A DNA stretch of 64,000 nt from Tubulanus polymorphus (taxonomy: Eukaryota > Nemertea > Palaeonemertea > Tubulaniformes > Tubulanidae), in contig NC_134025.1 of the NCBI RefSeq assembly GCF_964204645.1, forward strand, positions 29,480,001 to 29,544,000, read 5' to 3'. The notes beneath the pieces were generated by a model. It did not search any database. It saw nothing but the letters and a program-made list of their open reading frames with translations, and was not told the origin of the DNA. Both the position numbers and the translations under genes were made by a program. Shown here piece by piece: positions 34,303 through 45,767 of this stretch (within the stretch, counting starts at the first letter, position 1; the number at the start of each line of letters is the position of its first letter).

Positions 34303-36246
34303 TGCCCACCTACCTATAAAAAGGACAAAACACTTAGTGATTCCTGTTTAAAAGAACGGCGCGAACCTGCAGTCGCCAACATGTTTACTATTTAGTTTCA
34401 AGAAATCAGTTTATGAATAAGAAATTGAATCTAGAATGACTATTTACTCAAATATTACCTCCACTATATGCACGTATTTTTTTACTTTTCCGTGTAATAA
34501 GAAAACATATTCCGTGACGCGTTTGCCAACCGCATCTCACATAGTTCCACGTGTAAATGTCAGTTTGCTCGAACCCTTTCGCAAACATCTGGCCGCCAAA
34601 CACTCCAATTAAGTATCGACTCGAAAAACTTTCTAATTATCGAAAATATTCTAATTGGAATGTTGGCTTTTGAATATCGAGTTTTACTAATTGAAGGGGG
34701 CATTTCGAAGGTTGTCGGATTATTCCTCTAAAGGGGAGTGTAACGTTTAAAGCTGAGAGTTCAAATCTATGAATCGTTGGTTACTAAAATCGTTTCGAGT
34801 CACCTGTTCAGAGCCGCACCTTCGTCCTCTTTCGAAATGGGTTAGGTATCTAGAACCAATTCCACAGTTCTCGACTGATTCTGACGCGTAGGGTGATGAT
34901 AATTCATTTTCAATTTATTACTGACAATATATATACGTAGCCGCACCATCGTCCTTTTTCGAAATGGGTTAGGTATCTAGAACCAATTCCACAGTTCTCG
35001 ACTGATTCTGACGCGTAGGGTGATGATAATTCATTTTCAATTTATTACTGACAATATATATACGTAGCCGCACCATCGTCCTTTTTCGAAATGGGTTAGG
35101 TATCTAGAACCAATTCCACAGTTCTCGACTGATTCTGACGCGTAGTGATGATAATTCATTTTCAATTTATTACTGACAATACGTATAACGATTAATCAGT
35201 TACGCAACCTAGAATTTCGTCCCAAATAGGACGATTTCATACTGGATATAACGAACTACGTAGCAGTTGCTGCGAACAGATTTTCTGGTTTCGCTGAAGT
35301 TCGTTGTAATGAAATTCCAACTGTATTTTACACCAAGTCCAGGGGGTGTCAGTCGGAAGGTATTTCGGAAATTAGTTTCGCATCTAAAACTGGGGAAACC
35401 TCGTAACTATTTAAACGCAGGTTCAATAATATGGATCTTCTTTTCGTGATTATTACTGCGCGTTCGTTCCATTTCTAGATGGGTTTGATAAGTCAGTGGA
35501 CTAGAGGTCTGTCTGTCTGTAGAGGGAGTCTCGGAGAATATATGCATCAAAAAGTCTGTTCTCAGGCAAATTAAAAAAACAACTACGTCAAATATTGCCC
35601 GAATTAAGTTTATTAATACGTCAACAGTGTTTTTAGGACGGTATATCATAGCAGTTTCCCCATACACTATTAGATAAATAGAATTAAAATATAGCGTATA
35701 TAAACTAAATCAATTGTAGAAAACGGTAGATTATTAGGGTTTATATTGTATAAATATTTGTAAATTCGAAAATCTCAGCTCATATATTTGCATACAAACT
35801 GTGCGAAGACACATTTATCCAGTTTACACAAATACCGGGTACATCGAAATTATGTTTCTACAATAATGGAAGCGATAAAAACTAACGGTATTCACAATCG
35901 TGTCAGTTATACAATTCAATTCATTTATGTTTATATTATTAATACAAGTAATAAAATATTATCTTACAATTTGATACATTAAATAGTGCGACCTGGTTAA
36001 ATAGCAGAATTACAAATGGAGGTAGGAGTTATAGAGACAGGTTAAACAGTGCTATAGATTTTTAAAGACAGATTATGATTGATTTAGATCGATTTATGGA
36101 AGAGACAATTTACTGATTAGACAGATTTATAGAATCACATACTGGTAGACAGGTTTGGGCAGGTTTCAACTGAACGTTGATTCCGGATTACGAATTCTGG
36201 CCGCTTCTATCAGGTTTACGGATTATGCCATTCGAGAATAGGTTAA
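34303..36246. other. Intergenic region, probable vWA gene promoter side
   Basis: No coding region was recognised. It holds a three-unit 127-bp tandem repeat (listed separately). The part from 35990 to 36180 is low-complexity, rich in AGACAGGTT-type phrases. Confidence 0.5.
34813..35185. repeat. 127-bp tandem repeat, three copies
   Basis: Units start at 34813, 34940 and 35067 with GCCGCACC(T/A)TCGTCCT. They are almost identical; the third has a 2-bp deletion (GCGTAGTGATG against GCGTAGGGTGATG) and a shortened end. Each unit contains TTCGAAATGGGTTAGGTATC and GAACCAATTCCACAGTTC. The array lies about 510 bp upstream of the giant vWA gene start. Confidence 0.9.
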
Positions 36247-36466
36247 GGCTAAACAAAAATGATACCTTGTTTCTCCGCAGCGGCCGGGTCATTTTTGTAA
36301 AATATGATAAAATTTGTAAACAGTTCATTTCTATAGCGGCCGGGTCTGTTATGGTAAAATTGATCACGATTTTAAAAAAAGTAATGTATAGGGTAGATAG
36401 GCGGCCGGCCGGGTCAACATTTAAGCTCAGCAGAGCGGAGAAACAAGGTATCAATTTTTTTTAGCC
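36247..36466. mobile_element. MITE copy 2 of 3 (PIF/Harbinger-like, TAA duplication)
   Basis: 220 bp with about 31-bp terminal inverted repeats starting GGCTAAACAAAAATGATACC. It is flanked on both sides by TAA (36244-36246 and 36467-36469), which fits the three-base TWA target duplication of PIF/Harbinger elements. No coding capacity. Confidence 0.8.
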
Positions 36467-36637
36467 TAACTATATTCCGGTCGATGTGAAGGCACCAAAA
36501 GAAAGTATTCTAGAATCAGTAGACACTAGTTGAAACGATACGTTAGTAAAAGGGTTACAGGGCCCAGTTGAACTGGAGATATAGAGACAGGTTTAATACA
36601 GGTTCTCGTGAATAATATGCTTTTTCGTCATAGTTTT

Positions 36638-39600
36638 TCAAGCTTTTGTCCAAGCGTCCGTGGATTCATCTTTCAGCGATGCTGTGTGCTTGTTGTGATT
36701 TATCAACGGCCATTTCAGCATCCACGGTCCCGATATGGTCGTATCAAATTCTTCTTCGTCCTGCAAACCGAAAACAATGTACTTAACATATATAGTACTG
36801 ATGATATCTCATTAAAAACCGGCAAAAACAAGAGGCCAATAATTGGATAGATAACGAATGATACAATTAGTTTAATCAGGCGAGTTGTATAACAGCTGAT
36901 GACAGCTGAAACTATTGGGGAAAAATCCAATCAAACAGAGCGAAATATTTCAGATATCAATCTACACCCCTACACCCCCCCCCCTTTCCCCCACAGACAT
37001 TACTTTATTAACATTCTTACAATCTTTCAACGTTCACACTTCACAGTAATTCACCCTAGATTTATTTTTTTTCATTGAGTAAGAATGACAAACACAAGAC
37101 ATTAAACATTTTATCAGCAAATTTTCAAAAATTTATTGTCCACACTTTATGTTATAATGTCTGAATGGAGTATTCCTGACTGGAAAAGGTTACTCCAGGC
37201 TTAAGGGAGTGATTTCAGGCTGCAATAAGTGGCTCCAGGCTGAAGGGGGCTGGCTCCAGTGTGAATGGGTGGTTCCGGGCTGGGGGTGGTTCTAGGCTGC
37301 AGAGTGATGCCTACGTGAGTAAAACTTACATGATTGACAGCCTTTGCTTGTGCCAAATTTCTGTCCACGGAACAGAATGTTTCCCAATCAATGTCTGGTT
37401 TCGGGTTGTCTTTAGTTCTCATCGTGACACCTTTCTTGACGCCAAAAAATCCAAATGGTTTGTCTGGATTCTGCCAACGCAAGTCAAGACTCCAACGAAT
37501 TTTATTAGATTTATTCGGCAAACTGAAAATAATGAATTAATCAGTGGAAATATAACTGAAACAAAATATATTTCAACATCACTGAATATAATGCAGATAT
37601 CCATCTACAGGCCTGAATCACACCCCTTCCGAGATTCACTCTATTACTGTCACTATTTGAAAGCATGCCGATAGAATGTCCATCTGATGTTTGTTGATCA
37701 TTTCCAATAGATTTATAGAAAATATCTTCACGGTAAAAAGTTGGAAGAATGTTGCTAAAGACATTGAATATCTGAGAGGGAATAGGGTCCAGGGTGTTCA
37801 AAGTACAAGTTCCAGGCTGCAAATGGTTACCTAACGTAAGCTGAAGGTGTTGTAAAGTGAGAATGTTTACCTCTGATGGGGAATCATATTGTTGAACAAG
37901 AGGAAACTGCCGTAATTGATGGGTAAAGTGAAAATATCTTTATCTAAATCGACGCCTGAATTAGAAAAACATAAAACAGACAAAATTGATTAGAAAAGAT
38001 TTATTTTTCATAAGGATTTACCTGAATTGTCAGATCAATTTTCGCTATTGTGGGTCTTTTAGAAATAAACTCGATAGAATTCTCTGAATTGATTTTTTAG
38101 ATAGAGATTGATAAATAGAGATATAGATTACCCAAATCGTTCTTCATATCTTCTTCATCCAGCATGACGTACCAGGTCGGACCGGCGCAACATGAATGTC
38201 TGGCTACCTTACCCGATTTATGCCCATTCATCACCATCTAAGCACAACACAAACAATCAGTGTTAATCAATTGAAAATCTTCACAAAATGAATCACAGTT
38301 AGCTTAAGGTTCCTTCATGAAGTATTCACAAATATTCACGTAGAGGGCAGTAATTCTCAGTGTATAGAATTTTGTATATTTCATGAATGGACTCTCGATC
38401 TTAAAACGTTTAAACATCCGGTTTAGGCTTTTTATACTGTGAATAGGAGTAATGCTAGTGAATGGGAAATCTATCTACCTGTAAACAGCCATTTTCATCA
38501 TTAGCATCAATTAGAGGAATCCAAGCAGTTGGAGTCAGTGTAGTGTATGAATCCGTGTCCAAATATGCTGAATCTACAAATATAACACACAATGGATGAC
38601 TCAGAGGAATAAGTCATTAGTTCCAAGTTTCAAATACGATCTCAAACTTTTATGAATTTGTCAGGCCCATATTCAGGGGGGAGTTTGGGCAACCCCCCAC
38701 TGTTTGCCCATTTCGAGTTGTAGGTCAGGGAAAGTTTGGTCCGCGTCAAACAGGTACCATTTGGCACCAGCATGAATGTCCCCAGGTCTAATCGGGCACT
38801 GACAAAATTTTGCCCGAGTCAAAAACATCAGATCAGTTTTTATAAAGATACCTTGATGCCAGGGTACAGTAGTGGCGATACTTCCGGGCGTTTTAGTTCG
38901 TAGATTCCACACTGGATGACCGGCGATATCGGGACCAATCAGCTGTTCGACGATATTCAGCAACCGTTCGTCGGACCACAGATCGCGGAATGACTGGAAA
39001 TCAGAACGGAGAAAAATTTTTACCCACCTCTAAAACAGCAGTGTTAGATCTAGATAACAGAATATTTACAGTACTACAGTCCATGGCTTCTAACTAGTTA
39101 GTTACCTAATCACTGGTGGTAAGCTTCTTATAATCGGATGGGCTTATACCAACGGTATATATATGTGGTTTGTGAAAATATCCGATCGTGAAACTAAACC
39201 ACAGACAGGTTACTGACTAGGGCTTCTAACATGCTTGAAGAACCAACGGATATAGACTCGTATATAAATAATGAAGGGGTCTGAACTCTTTACCTGGGGT
39301 AAGATGCCACCTTTATGTAGGATGACATTGGCGCCAGGAAATTCTTTTTCAATCTCAGTCAATCTGTAGTAAAATCCCAAATCTTCGTATAAATCTACAA
39401 CGAGGAGAGGTTTAACAGCATTTCAACAACCGCGCAATCTAAAAACTTCAACAACAATCATTCAGTCAACGATGAATTCATACTTTTAATTTTTCCCGCA
39501 TTGTAAAGTTTCTTCGCCAGGTCGTCGACTAATTTATCGATATCGCGACAACAAGCGTCAAGTTGATCCTTCGTGAAGAAGTTCTCAACCACGATACAAC

Positions 39601-39910
39601 CCTGTAATTCAGTACGGTAGAACGCAAATGAAATAGAGAATTAATATATTTTCTTTAAGAATTGATTTTCGAGGTAAATTCCGTACATTGATAATTAGCC
39701 TATACAAGATATCTCACCTATAGGCCCCTAATACTTAATAGGCTATATATAAAGTTTTCTTTACCCAGTTTAAAAACGATTAGACATGCATACCTTATCG
39801 AAAAACTGTTGAATTTTTTCTAGAGGTAGTTGTCCTGGTTTGGGCTCGGGTTGAGGAGGTAGAGTTGAGAACACTAGTGGATCACAGGGTACGTCTTTGG
39901 TTGGAGCCAT
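36638..39910 (-). CDS. Phytanoyl-CoA dioxygenase (PhyH) family enzyme
   Basis: Nine exons: 39794-39910, 39484-39601, 39294-39394, 38852-38993, 38479-38573, 38132-38237, 37871-37955, 37330-37522 and 36638-36760. All splice in phase to a 359-residue protein ending at TGA 36638-36640. This non-haem Fe(II)/2-oxoglutarate oxygenase shows the metal motif H-x-D in VPWHQDSAYLD (H158, D160), the distal His in MIPHQ (H253), and basic residues in KIRWSLDLRWQ (R264/R270) for the co-substrate carboxylate. The family hydroxylates fatty acyl-CoAs or other small molecules; the substrate here is unknown, and this is not a close match to PHYHD1. No N-terminal peroxisomal PTS2 or C-terminal SKL-type signal was seen, so a cytosolic enzyme is likely. 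Confidence 0.85.
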
Positions 39911-40933
39911 GTTTTGTTTCTGAAGTTCCACCTAAGCCTACGTGATTTCTGTCAGGTCAGCTATATCAACAATCAAAAAGACGGATCACATGATAACGAG
40001 GAGAGCTTTTTATCTTGAACTGACCTGTTGAGAGAGTTTTGAGTTGAGAATACTATTATCTGATAATACCGACCGGTACCAGTTTTTCCTGCGCAATAAT
40101 AATGCACGCACTTTGTTAGTAAATTTGAAGAAACGATCAAAATAACGGTGTTAGGCTATGATAAATATCTATGTGTATATAGGGTATGTGTTGTTATACC
40201 TGAGAAAATGTTGTTTGATTTTTCTTCGCAGTTTCTTTATTGAGCTAAATAAATTAAATTTGAATTGAGAATTTAAAAAGGCTGGCTCCAAGTATATTAT
40301 AGCTCCAAGATAATGGTGCGTGTACTGAGTAAAACAGGGAACATGACTCGCGGTCCGGATGTGGTAGTCGAAGGATTTAATTGGCCGGTCTGACAATGGG
40401 GGTCCATTTTACTTACAACCCTAAGTCTTTTGGATTTTGATTGTTTTCTTCAAGCTATAGGACTTACTTTGGCCTCCTTAGTCCCCCAGTCTGGAAGTGC
40501 GTCTAGATCGGCGCAGTTGGAGAATCAGGAAGCCGGGCGAAGCCGCGGGACCCGCAGTCCGCCCAATAATAATATGGCAACTGTGGCTTCCAATGTCAGA
40601 ATCACGAAAATGGGAAATATAATCATACATTTGAAGCAAGCAATGTGACTGAATGCAACAGTAATAATCATATACATCACAGTTCACCGTATTTATCGCA
40701 AATTATCTTGGTACCAGTGGTTCGTGTGCGGCGTAATAGTGTAGAGTAATTGGCATCCTGGGCGGTGGCGGTGATAGATACGGAAGATTCTCGGTAGTGA
40801 GAACAATATGGTAATCATATACTGTATCAAAGCAAGCGGAGCAAACGCCTGAAGATCGGAACATTGTTGCATTCGAACACAGCCAGTCAGTCGACCCGGC
40901 CATCTCCACCAGATTTCGCCGAATATAACAACG
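39911..40933. other. Intergenic region between PhyH-like gene and GPCR
   Basis: This is the shared upstream side of two divergently transcribed genes. A moderately GC-rich patch lies at about 40490-40570 (GCCGGGCGAAGCCGCGGGACC). Short open frames on both strands have no family resemblance. Confidence 0.5.
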
Positions 40934-41974
40934 ATGTCATCATATAAAGTGTTCGTAAATCGAACGCAAATTTGCTGCGGTAATTTCTGTGATGGATCGG
41001 GTAGATACACGTACGGTACCATAATGACATTAGCCCGTATCGTGTTATATGCAATCGGTATAATCGCCAATTGTCTGGCATTCATAGTTCTCCGTCTGAT
41101 GAAAATAAAAGGAAGCAGTATCATGTATCTGAAGGTGCTCGCTATAGCTGATACTGTAAACTGTTTAACTGCGCTGTTCGGGCGCGAATTGATGGTTATT
41201 GCGAAGAGCTTCCCGTTTGAATATATTCGCTACGATCACATCTACCAACAGTATTTCCACCATTTGTATCTGTATGTAGATGTAATATATCAGATGACCA
41301 CGACTACGAGTCCGTGGCTGCTTTTTGCATTAAGTATCGATCGTTATATGGCCATTAGATATCCTCTGTTTGCCAGACGTGTATGTACAATTGAAAATGC
41401 ATGTCGCGTTTCTATTGCGACCTGGATTCTAACTCTCATTTTCGATATTCCGACACTTTGGGACCTGGAGACATATGTAGTAATGCCCAATAACCCGTGT
41501 ACATATGTCGAAAAGAGAAGATTGCTGCTTCTCGATAAGAACTATGCAATGTATTACGATTTTATATTCGGTAAAGTTGTGCTTAAGTTCATTCCGGGTC
41601 TAGTTGTTGTCGTTTGCAACCTGCATATGTTTATGTTGGTTCGAGCGGCGGCTCGTACGCGTCAGAAACTTCAACATGTCGATACGGAAAATGATGATTC
41701 TACAAATAGTAAACAAGGTCGACAAATTACTCTCACGATACTCGCTTTAAACATTATATTTATGGTTGAATATATAATAGCTTTAATGAACACATTTCTA
41801 TCAGCGGTTTTGCCGGCAAGTGAACTTAAAAGATATAGGCCTTATCATTCGGGTCAGTTGCTACACGCTGTTAATTCTATGATTAATCTATTCGTTTATT
41901 TGTGTATTCGAAGAGGTTTTGGAGAAACGCTTCTCTGGTTTTTGAGCTGCCATCGCTTTGGAAAACAGGCGTAG
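40934..41974 (+). CDS. Class A (rhodopsin-like) orphan GPCR, intronless
   Basis: The 346-residue single-exon receptor has seven hydrophobic segments. TM1 holds GIIANCLAF (N1.50). TM2 holds LAIADTVN (D2.50). TM3 ends in the D-R-Y box (SIDRYMAIRYP). An N-glycosylation site (NRT) lies in the short Cys-containing N-terminus. TM7 reads NSMINLFVYL, so NPxxY appears as N-L-F-V-Y. I see no Cys at the usual top of TM3 although a Cys is present in the second extracellular loop (NNPCTYVEK), and TM6 (ILALNIIFMVEY) lacks the C-W-x-P switch. It resembles the diverse peptide-type (FMRFamide/myosuppressin-like) receptors expanded in invertebrates. The ligand cannot be assigned. Confidence 0.85.
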   Translation: MSSYKVFVNRTQICCGNFCDGSGRYTYGTIMTLARIVLYAIGIIANCLAFIVLRLMKIKGSSIMYLKVLAIADTVNCLTALFGRELMVIAKSFPFEYIRYDHIYQQYFHHLYLYVDVIYQMTTTTSPWLLFALSIDRYMAIRYPLFARRVCTIENACRVSIATWILTLIFDIPTLWDLETYVVMPNNPCTYVEKRRLLLLDKNYAMYYDFIFGKVVLKFIPGLVVVVCNLHMFMLVRAAARTRQKLQHVDTENDDSTNSKQGRQITLTILALNIIFMVEYIIALMNTFLSAVLPASELKRYRPYHSGQLLHAVNSMINLFVYLCIRRGFGETLLWFLSCHRFGKQA

Positions 41975-42601
41975 ACTGCCGGCAGATATTTCAAAGTTGC
42001 TAGTAAACAATTGGCTACACTTGCCTATGAAATGTGGATCGCAGTACTAGAATGATGCAGAAATTAGTTGGGAGAGAACGGGGAACCCTGTAGACAAAGA
42101 CATTGCAGTTAAATCTAGAAATAAACCTGAATGAATACTGCAATTACTTTTTTTCGCAGTTAGAGTCATATGGGGTCGGTTAAGCCAATTCAATTCATTG
42201 AGTTTGGGGCGAAGAGACGGTGAGTCAATCCAGCCGCCGACCGCGATTGCCGGGCCACACCGCCCCGGGCCGCCGGGATCGGCGAGATTCGGACCTCTGC
42301 GAGAACTGCTCGCACCGTAAGTAAAAAGTGATCGAGTCGCATTTCTTATTTTTGTGTCGCTGGCACTCGCAGGTGCGTTGGTCAACGAGTCTTTGCGGAT
42401 GCAATCGTCGCTGGTGTCGCAGATAATCGTATCCGATGGCCGGCTCGCCGCACCGAGTCTGGCCGTCGCAAGGCCAATCCCCGTTTTATTCATTACCCAA
42501 TTTAGTAAGACACACTCCAATAATATGGTAGGAATCAGATCCTGGTGCATCTCGTATCAATTCAAATTATTTTATTTACGCCGAACGTATCTCTCACTAA
42601 A
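41975..42601. other. Intergenic region with CpG-rich patch upstream of GDPGP1
   Basis: A GC- and CpG-rich stretch lies at about 42220-42480, unusual for this AT-rich window, and ends about 120 bp before the GDPGP1 start codon. It is the likely promoter of that gene. An open frame on the minus strand through the patch appears to be a composition effect. Confidence 0.5.
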
Positions 42602-45298
42602 ATGGCAGTAATTGACAAATTTGCGTATTCTAGCAAAGATTTTCTATTATCTAGCGTTTGTGATGATCACAAAAACTGTAATAAAACTAAGGTGGGTTTG
42701 TGAATTTATTAAAACACGGTTAAAAAACACGATTGAACTATGAAAAAATGTTACACGCAATTCAATTCAATAATTATTATATTGTGTCATTATAACGGTT
42801 TATGTCGGCTTCTCTTACAACACACATGGGGCATCTAGATTTAGCATGAGAATCTACTACTATGAAGTTTAGCAAATCCACTACTTCCAGTACATCTACA
42901 AAAAATTTTGGGGTCCTAATTGCGGTGTCCTTCTTTTGAAAAATTGATAATATCCCCATCCTGGCCTGGGCCAGATTTAACATAAGACAAAAACCAGTAT
43001 GTTAGACAGCTGGAAGAAGGTGACTCCCAAGAATTTGTGCAGAGTTCGAGGGAGTGCAGCAGAAATACTCGCATCAGTATTTAAATAGTCTGAATACCAG
43101 TCGTTGTTCTGGGTTTCCTCAGTGTTGTGGGAACGATGGCTAGGTACTAGACTAAGTCAGTATTATGACCTATTTATTTTAATTTTCTAGTTGGAAGTGA
43201 TGTTGTGTGATGGATGGGATGAAGGTATGAAGCAAGGATACTTCAGATATGAGTTGAATGATGTGCAATCAAGACTCATTCCTGGGGAAAGAAAATATAT
43301 TGTTCAGGTAATCATGAGTCAGTTTGCTACAACTGGAAGTTTTTACTCTGAAGCAAAATCAAACCAATCTAACTGTAAGAGTTTAAAGTCAAATTTATCC
43401 AAGAATGCTTGAATCCGGGTCCAGAAACGTCATGAACTAGAGACTTGACTTCGGTTTCTGAACTCTTTTTGCTTTGTTATTTTTAGTTTAATAACAAGCG
43501 GTTTGTGGAACGCCGTAAACCACAGATGATAACACATCTCCGAGAACCATTTCAGCCAGATAAATTCAACTTCACCAAGGTGAAGAATACCGAAATATTA
43601 TTTCAATTGACACCTCATCATTCCAATGATTCTATAGATATTAATGAAGTGAGTTATTGATTGAATCAAGGTTTACTCTGCTGTAACTGGTACCTGGTAT
43701 TTTAACTGCTGATTCTCTTTACAGGAACAAACATTAATGATGATCAACGTGAGTCCAATAGAATATGGTCATGTTTTATTGGTACCTAATATACAACAGC
43801 ATCTAAACCAGGTATTCCCTCGATTTGGAAGTTCTGGTTATCTTATCAAACATGATATTTGATAACTTCTTTTTTTCTATACAATAGGTCCTCACTGAAC
43901 AAGCTATTAAATATGGTATAGAACTGATGTTGTTAACTATCTCAAGGTAAGTCATTACAGTGGAAGCTCGTGAAAACGAACTTCAGGGGACAAGAAAATC
44001 TGTTTGTTAAGAGAGTTCCTTATACAGTGAAACCTCGTTACAGCAAACTTCAGGGCACCTGAAAATCTGTGTGTTTTAACTGTATAGTTCTATTGGAACC
44101 TAGTTACAATGAACTTCAGGGGACCAGAAAATCTGTTTCATCCAGTATGAAATTATCATAGTTTTCCTATTTGGAACAAATTTCTCGGTTTGTAATAAGT
44201 AACTGACAAATCTGTGTATGCGAACTCATTATAACAAGGTTCCATCGTATCCCTTCAAGGAATCTGTAAATGATGAAACTAACGAATTAAGCAAATAATG
44301 TTTCTCAAATTTTCAGAGAGTTTCGAGTTGGTTTTAACAGTCTTTGCGCTCACGCATCTGTTAATCATTTACATTTACATGGATGGTACGTACAGTGGCA
44401 GTTACCAACTGAGACCTGTGTAAGTTTCTACAACTGAAATGAACTTAGGGGCGGTCCAGAAAAGAAACCCTGATATCCCCCCTAGATCCGCCCCTGCCAC
44501 TACTCACTTCATAACAAAATCTTCATTTCAGAAAGCGGATAGAATATGCGAAGACTGTTTTGAATTGAGGGATAGTTTAGTTCGTGGTTTTGCTTTCGAA
44601 GTGATGGATCTCAATAACATAGACAATCTCAGCAGGTTAGAGGAAACAATCTGAACCAGTTAGACACAGTTTTCGGTGTCATTCGGAACTAGTTTTAAAG
44701 ATTCTGGGTCCAGTTATATACAACAATGGTCATTAATCGTGAGACCTATCTAAAGCAATACGGTGTTGTTAAATCTAAGCCCTAATAATGAACATGTGCT
44801 TTTACCAACTCTTTCCGCAGGAAAATATTTCAAATCACGGAATATTTCAGCGATAATGAAGTCGCTCACAACATGTATCTAACTCGAGGTGATTCATTCT
44901 CTGATAGTTCAGTGCATGGTATAGTACGTATTCTTCTATGGCCTCGACAGTCAGTCTTCGGTAAGACATTATTATTCGTTATCACACCAGACACGTTCAT
45001 CGGAACCGAATTCATGTTGAACTTCTTTTTAATTCAGAGATGAAAGAAGAAAATCTATTCAATATTGCCGTCGCCGAGCTATCGGGCTATTTGCCTATAA
45101 GAGGTAAAGTAGCATACTGGATTTTGTTTTAGATCGATAAAGATTTTCTTCATCATCGTTTTTCTGTCCATTTCAGATTTAGACGGATTTAAGAATATCA
45201 CAGAAAAAGAAATCGATTCGGCAATAGAGGAAGCATCTTTAAGTAAAGAGCAATTCGATTCTATAAAAACTGATATTATTAAGTTAATTGGACACTGA
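42602..45298 (+). CDS. GDPGP1: GDP-D-glucose phosphorylase 1
   Basis: Exons: 42602-42691, 43191-43307, 43487-43648, 43725-43811, 43888-43946, 44317-44419, 44532-44635, 44821-44960, 45038-45103 and 45177-45298. They join in phase to 349 residues, close to the about 385 of the human protein. The HIT-superfamily catalytic motif is clear in [11 protein letters not shown] (His-x-His-x-His). Other family blocks seen are [60 protein letters not shown] and VAELSGYLP. The enzyme phosphorolyses GDP-D-glucose, removing a mis-made GDP-mannose analogue, in the cytosol. A polyadenylation signal AATAAA lies at 45734-45739. The gene is complete with no odd residues in the active site. Confidence 0.95.
43955..44250. 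mobile_element. Tigger/pogo-like MITE sequence in GDPGP1 intron 5
   Basis: TTACAGTGGAAGCTCGTGAAAACGAAC (43953 on) and the internal TACAGTGAAACCTCGTTACAG (about 44013) are variants of the widespread CAGTGGAACCTCGTTAtAACGAA terminus. The inverse end TTATAACAAGGTTCCATCG lies near 44230. Several similar segments (AACTTCAGGGGAC-AGAAAATCTG) suggest nested or tandem copies. There is no open frame. Confidence 0.5.
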
Positions 45299-45767
45299 TT
45301 TGGAAGTCATTAAAATAAGGAGTTAATAATCTATTCAGGCCTTTCTACAGCCTATATCCTACAGACTTATACATTCACTTTAGTTTCTTCCGTCCTGTGT
45401 AGTTTGCAGTCGTCTTGATAAATTCAATCACGGAACGTTCATAAAGTATGTATGGAAGATTTCACTTATTTTTGCAATTTTCTAATCTCCCTTCCTCGTG
45501 GATGCTTAAAGTACTTTGATGATAGATCCCGTGCTTTGTTTTTCATTAGTGAATTGTCTAAGGGTGCTTTGAACAGAGCCTGTATGTTTGAAAATAAAGT
45601 ATGCTTTAATAATGCACATGTGTTACTTATGTCGTTGTTAAAATTTGAAGCTCTACATGAGACAGTAATAAAGTTGAAAGACTACCTTTAAGAAAAATGT
45701 TTGTTCGTATTATATTCATAAACTTTTACAAGTAATAAAGTGACGTTACAGAGATATATTGCACAGC
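45299..45767. other. Tail-to-tail gap between GDPGP1 and BABAM2
   Basis: It holds the GDPGP1 3' UTR with AATAAA at 45734-45739, only about 30 bp from the BABAM2 stop codon, so the two 3' UTRs probably overlap. A 79-codon open frame at 45452-45691 has no recognisable family and is treated as UTR. Confidence 0.55.

Noticed and set aside
42047-42550. 167-codon minus-strand open frame next to GDPGP1
   Set aside because: It crosses a CpG-rich patch that looks like the GDPGP1 promoter; no recognisable domain and no splice partners.
45452-45691. 79-codon open frame after GDPGP1
   Set aside because: No recognisable family, no splice partners, lies in the probable 3' UTR upstream of the AATAAA signal.
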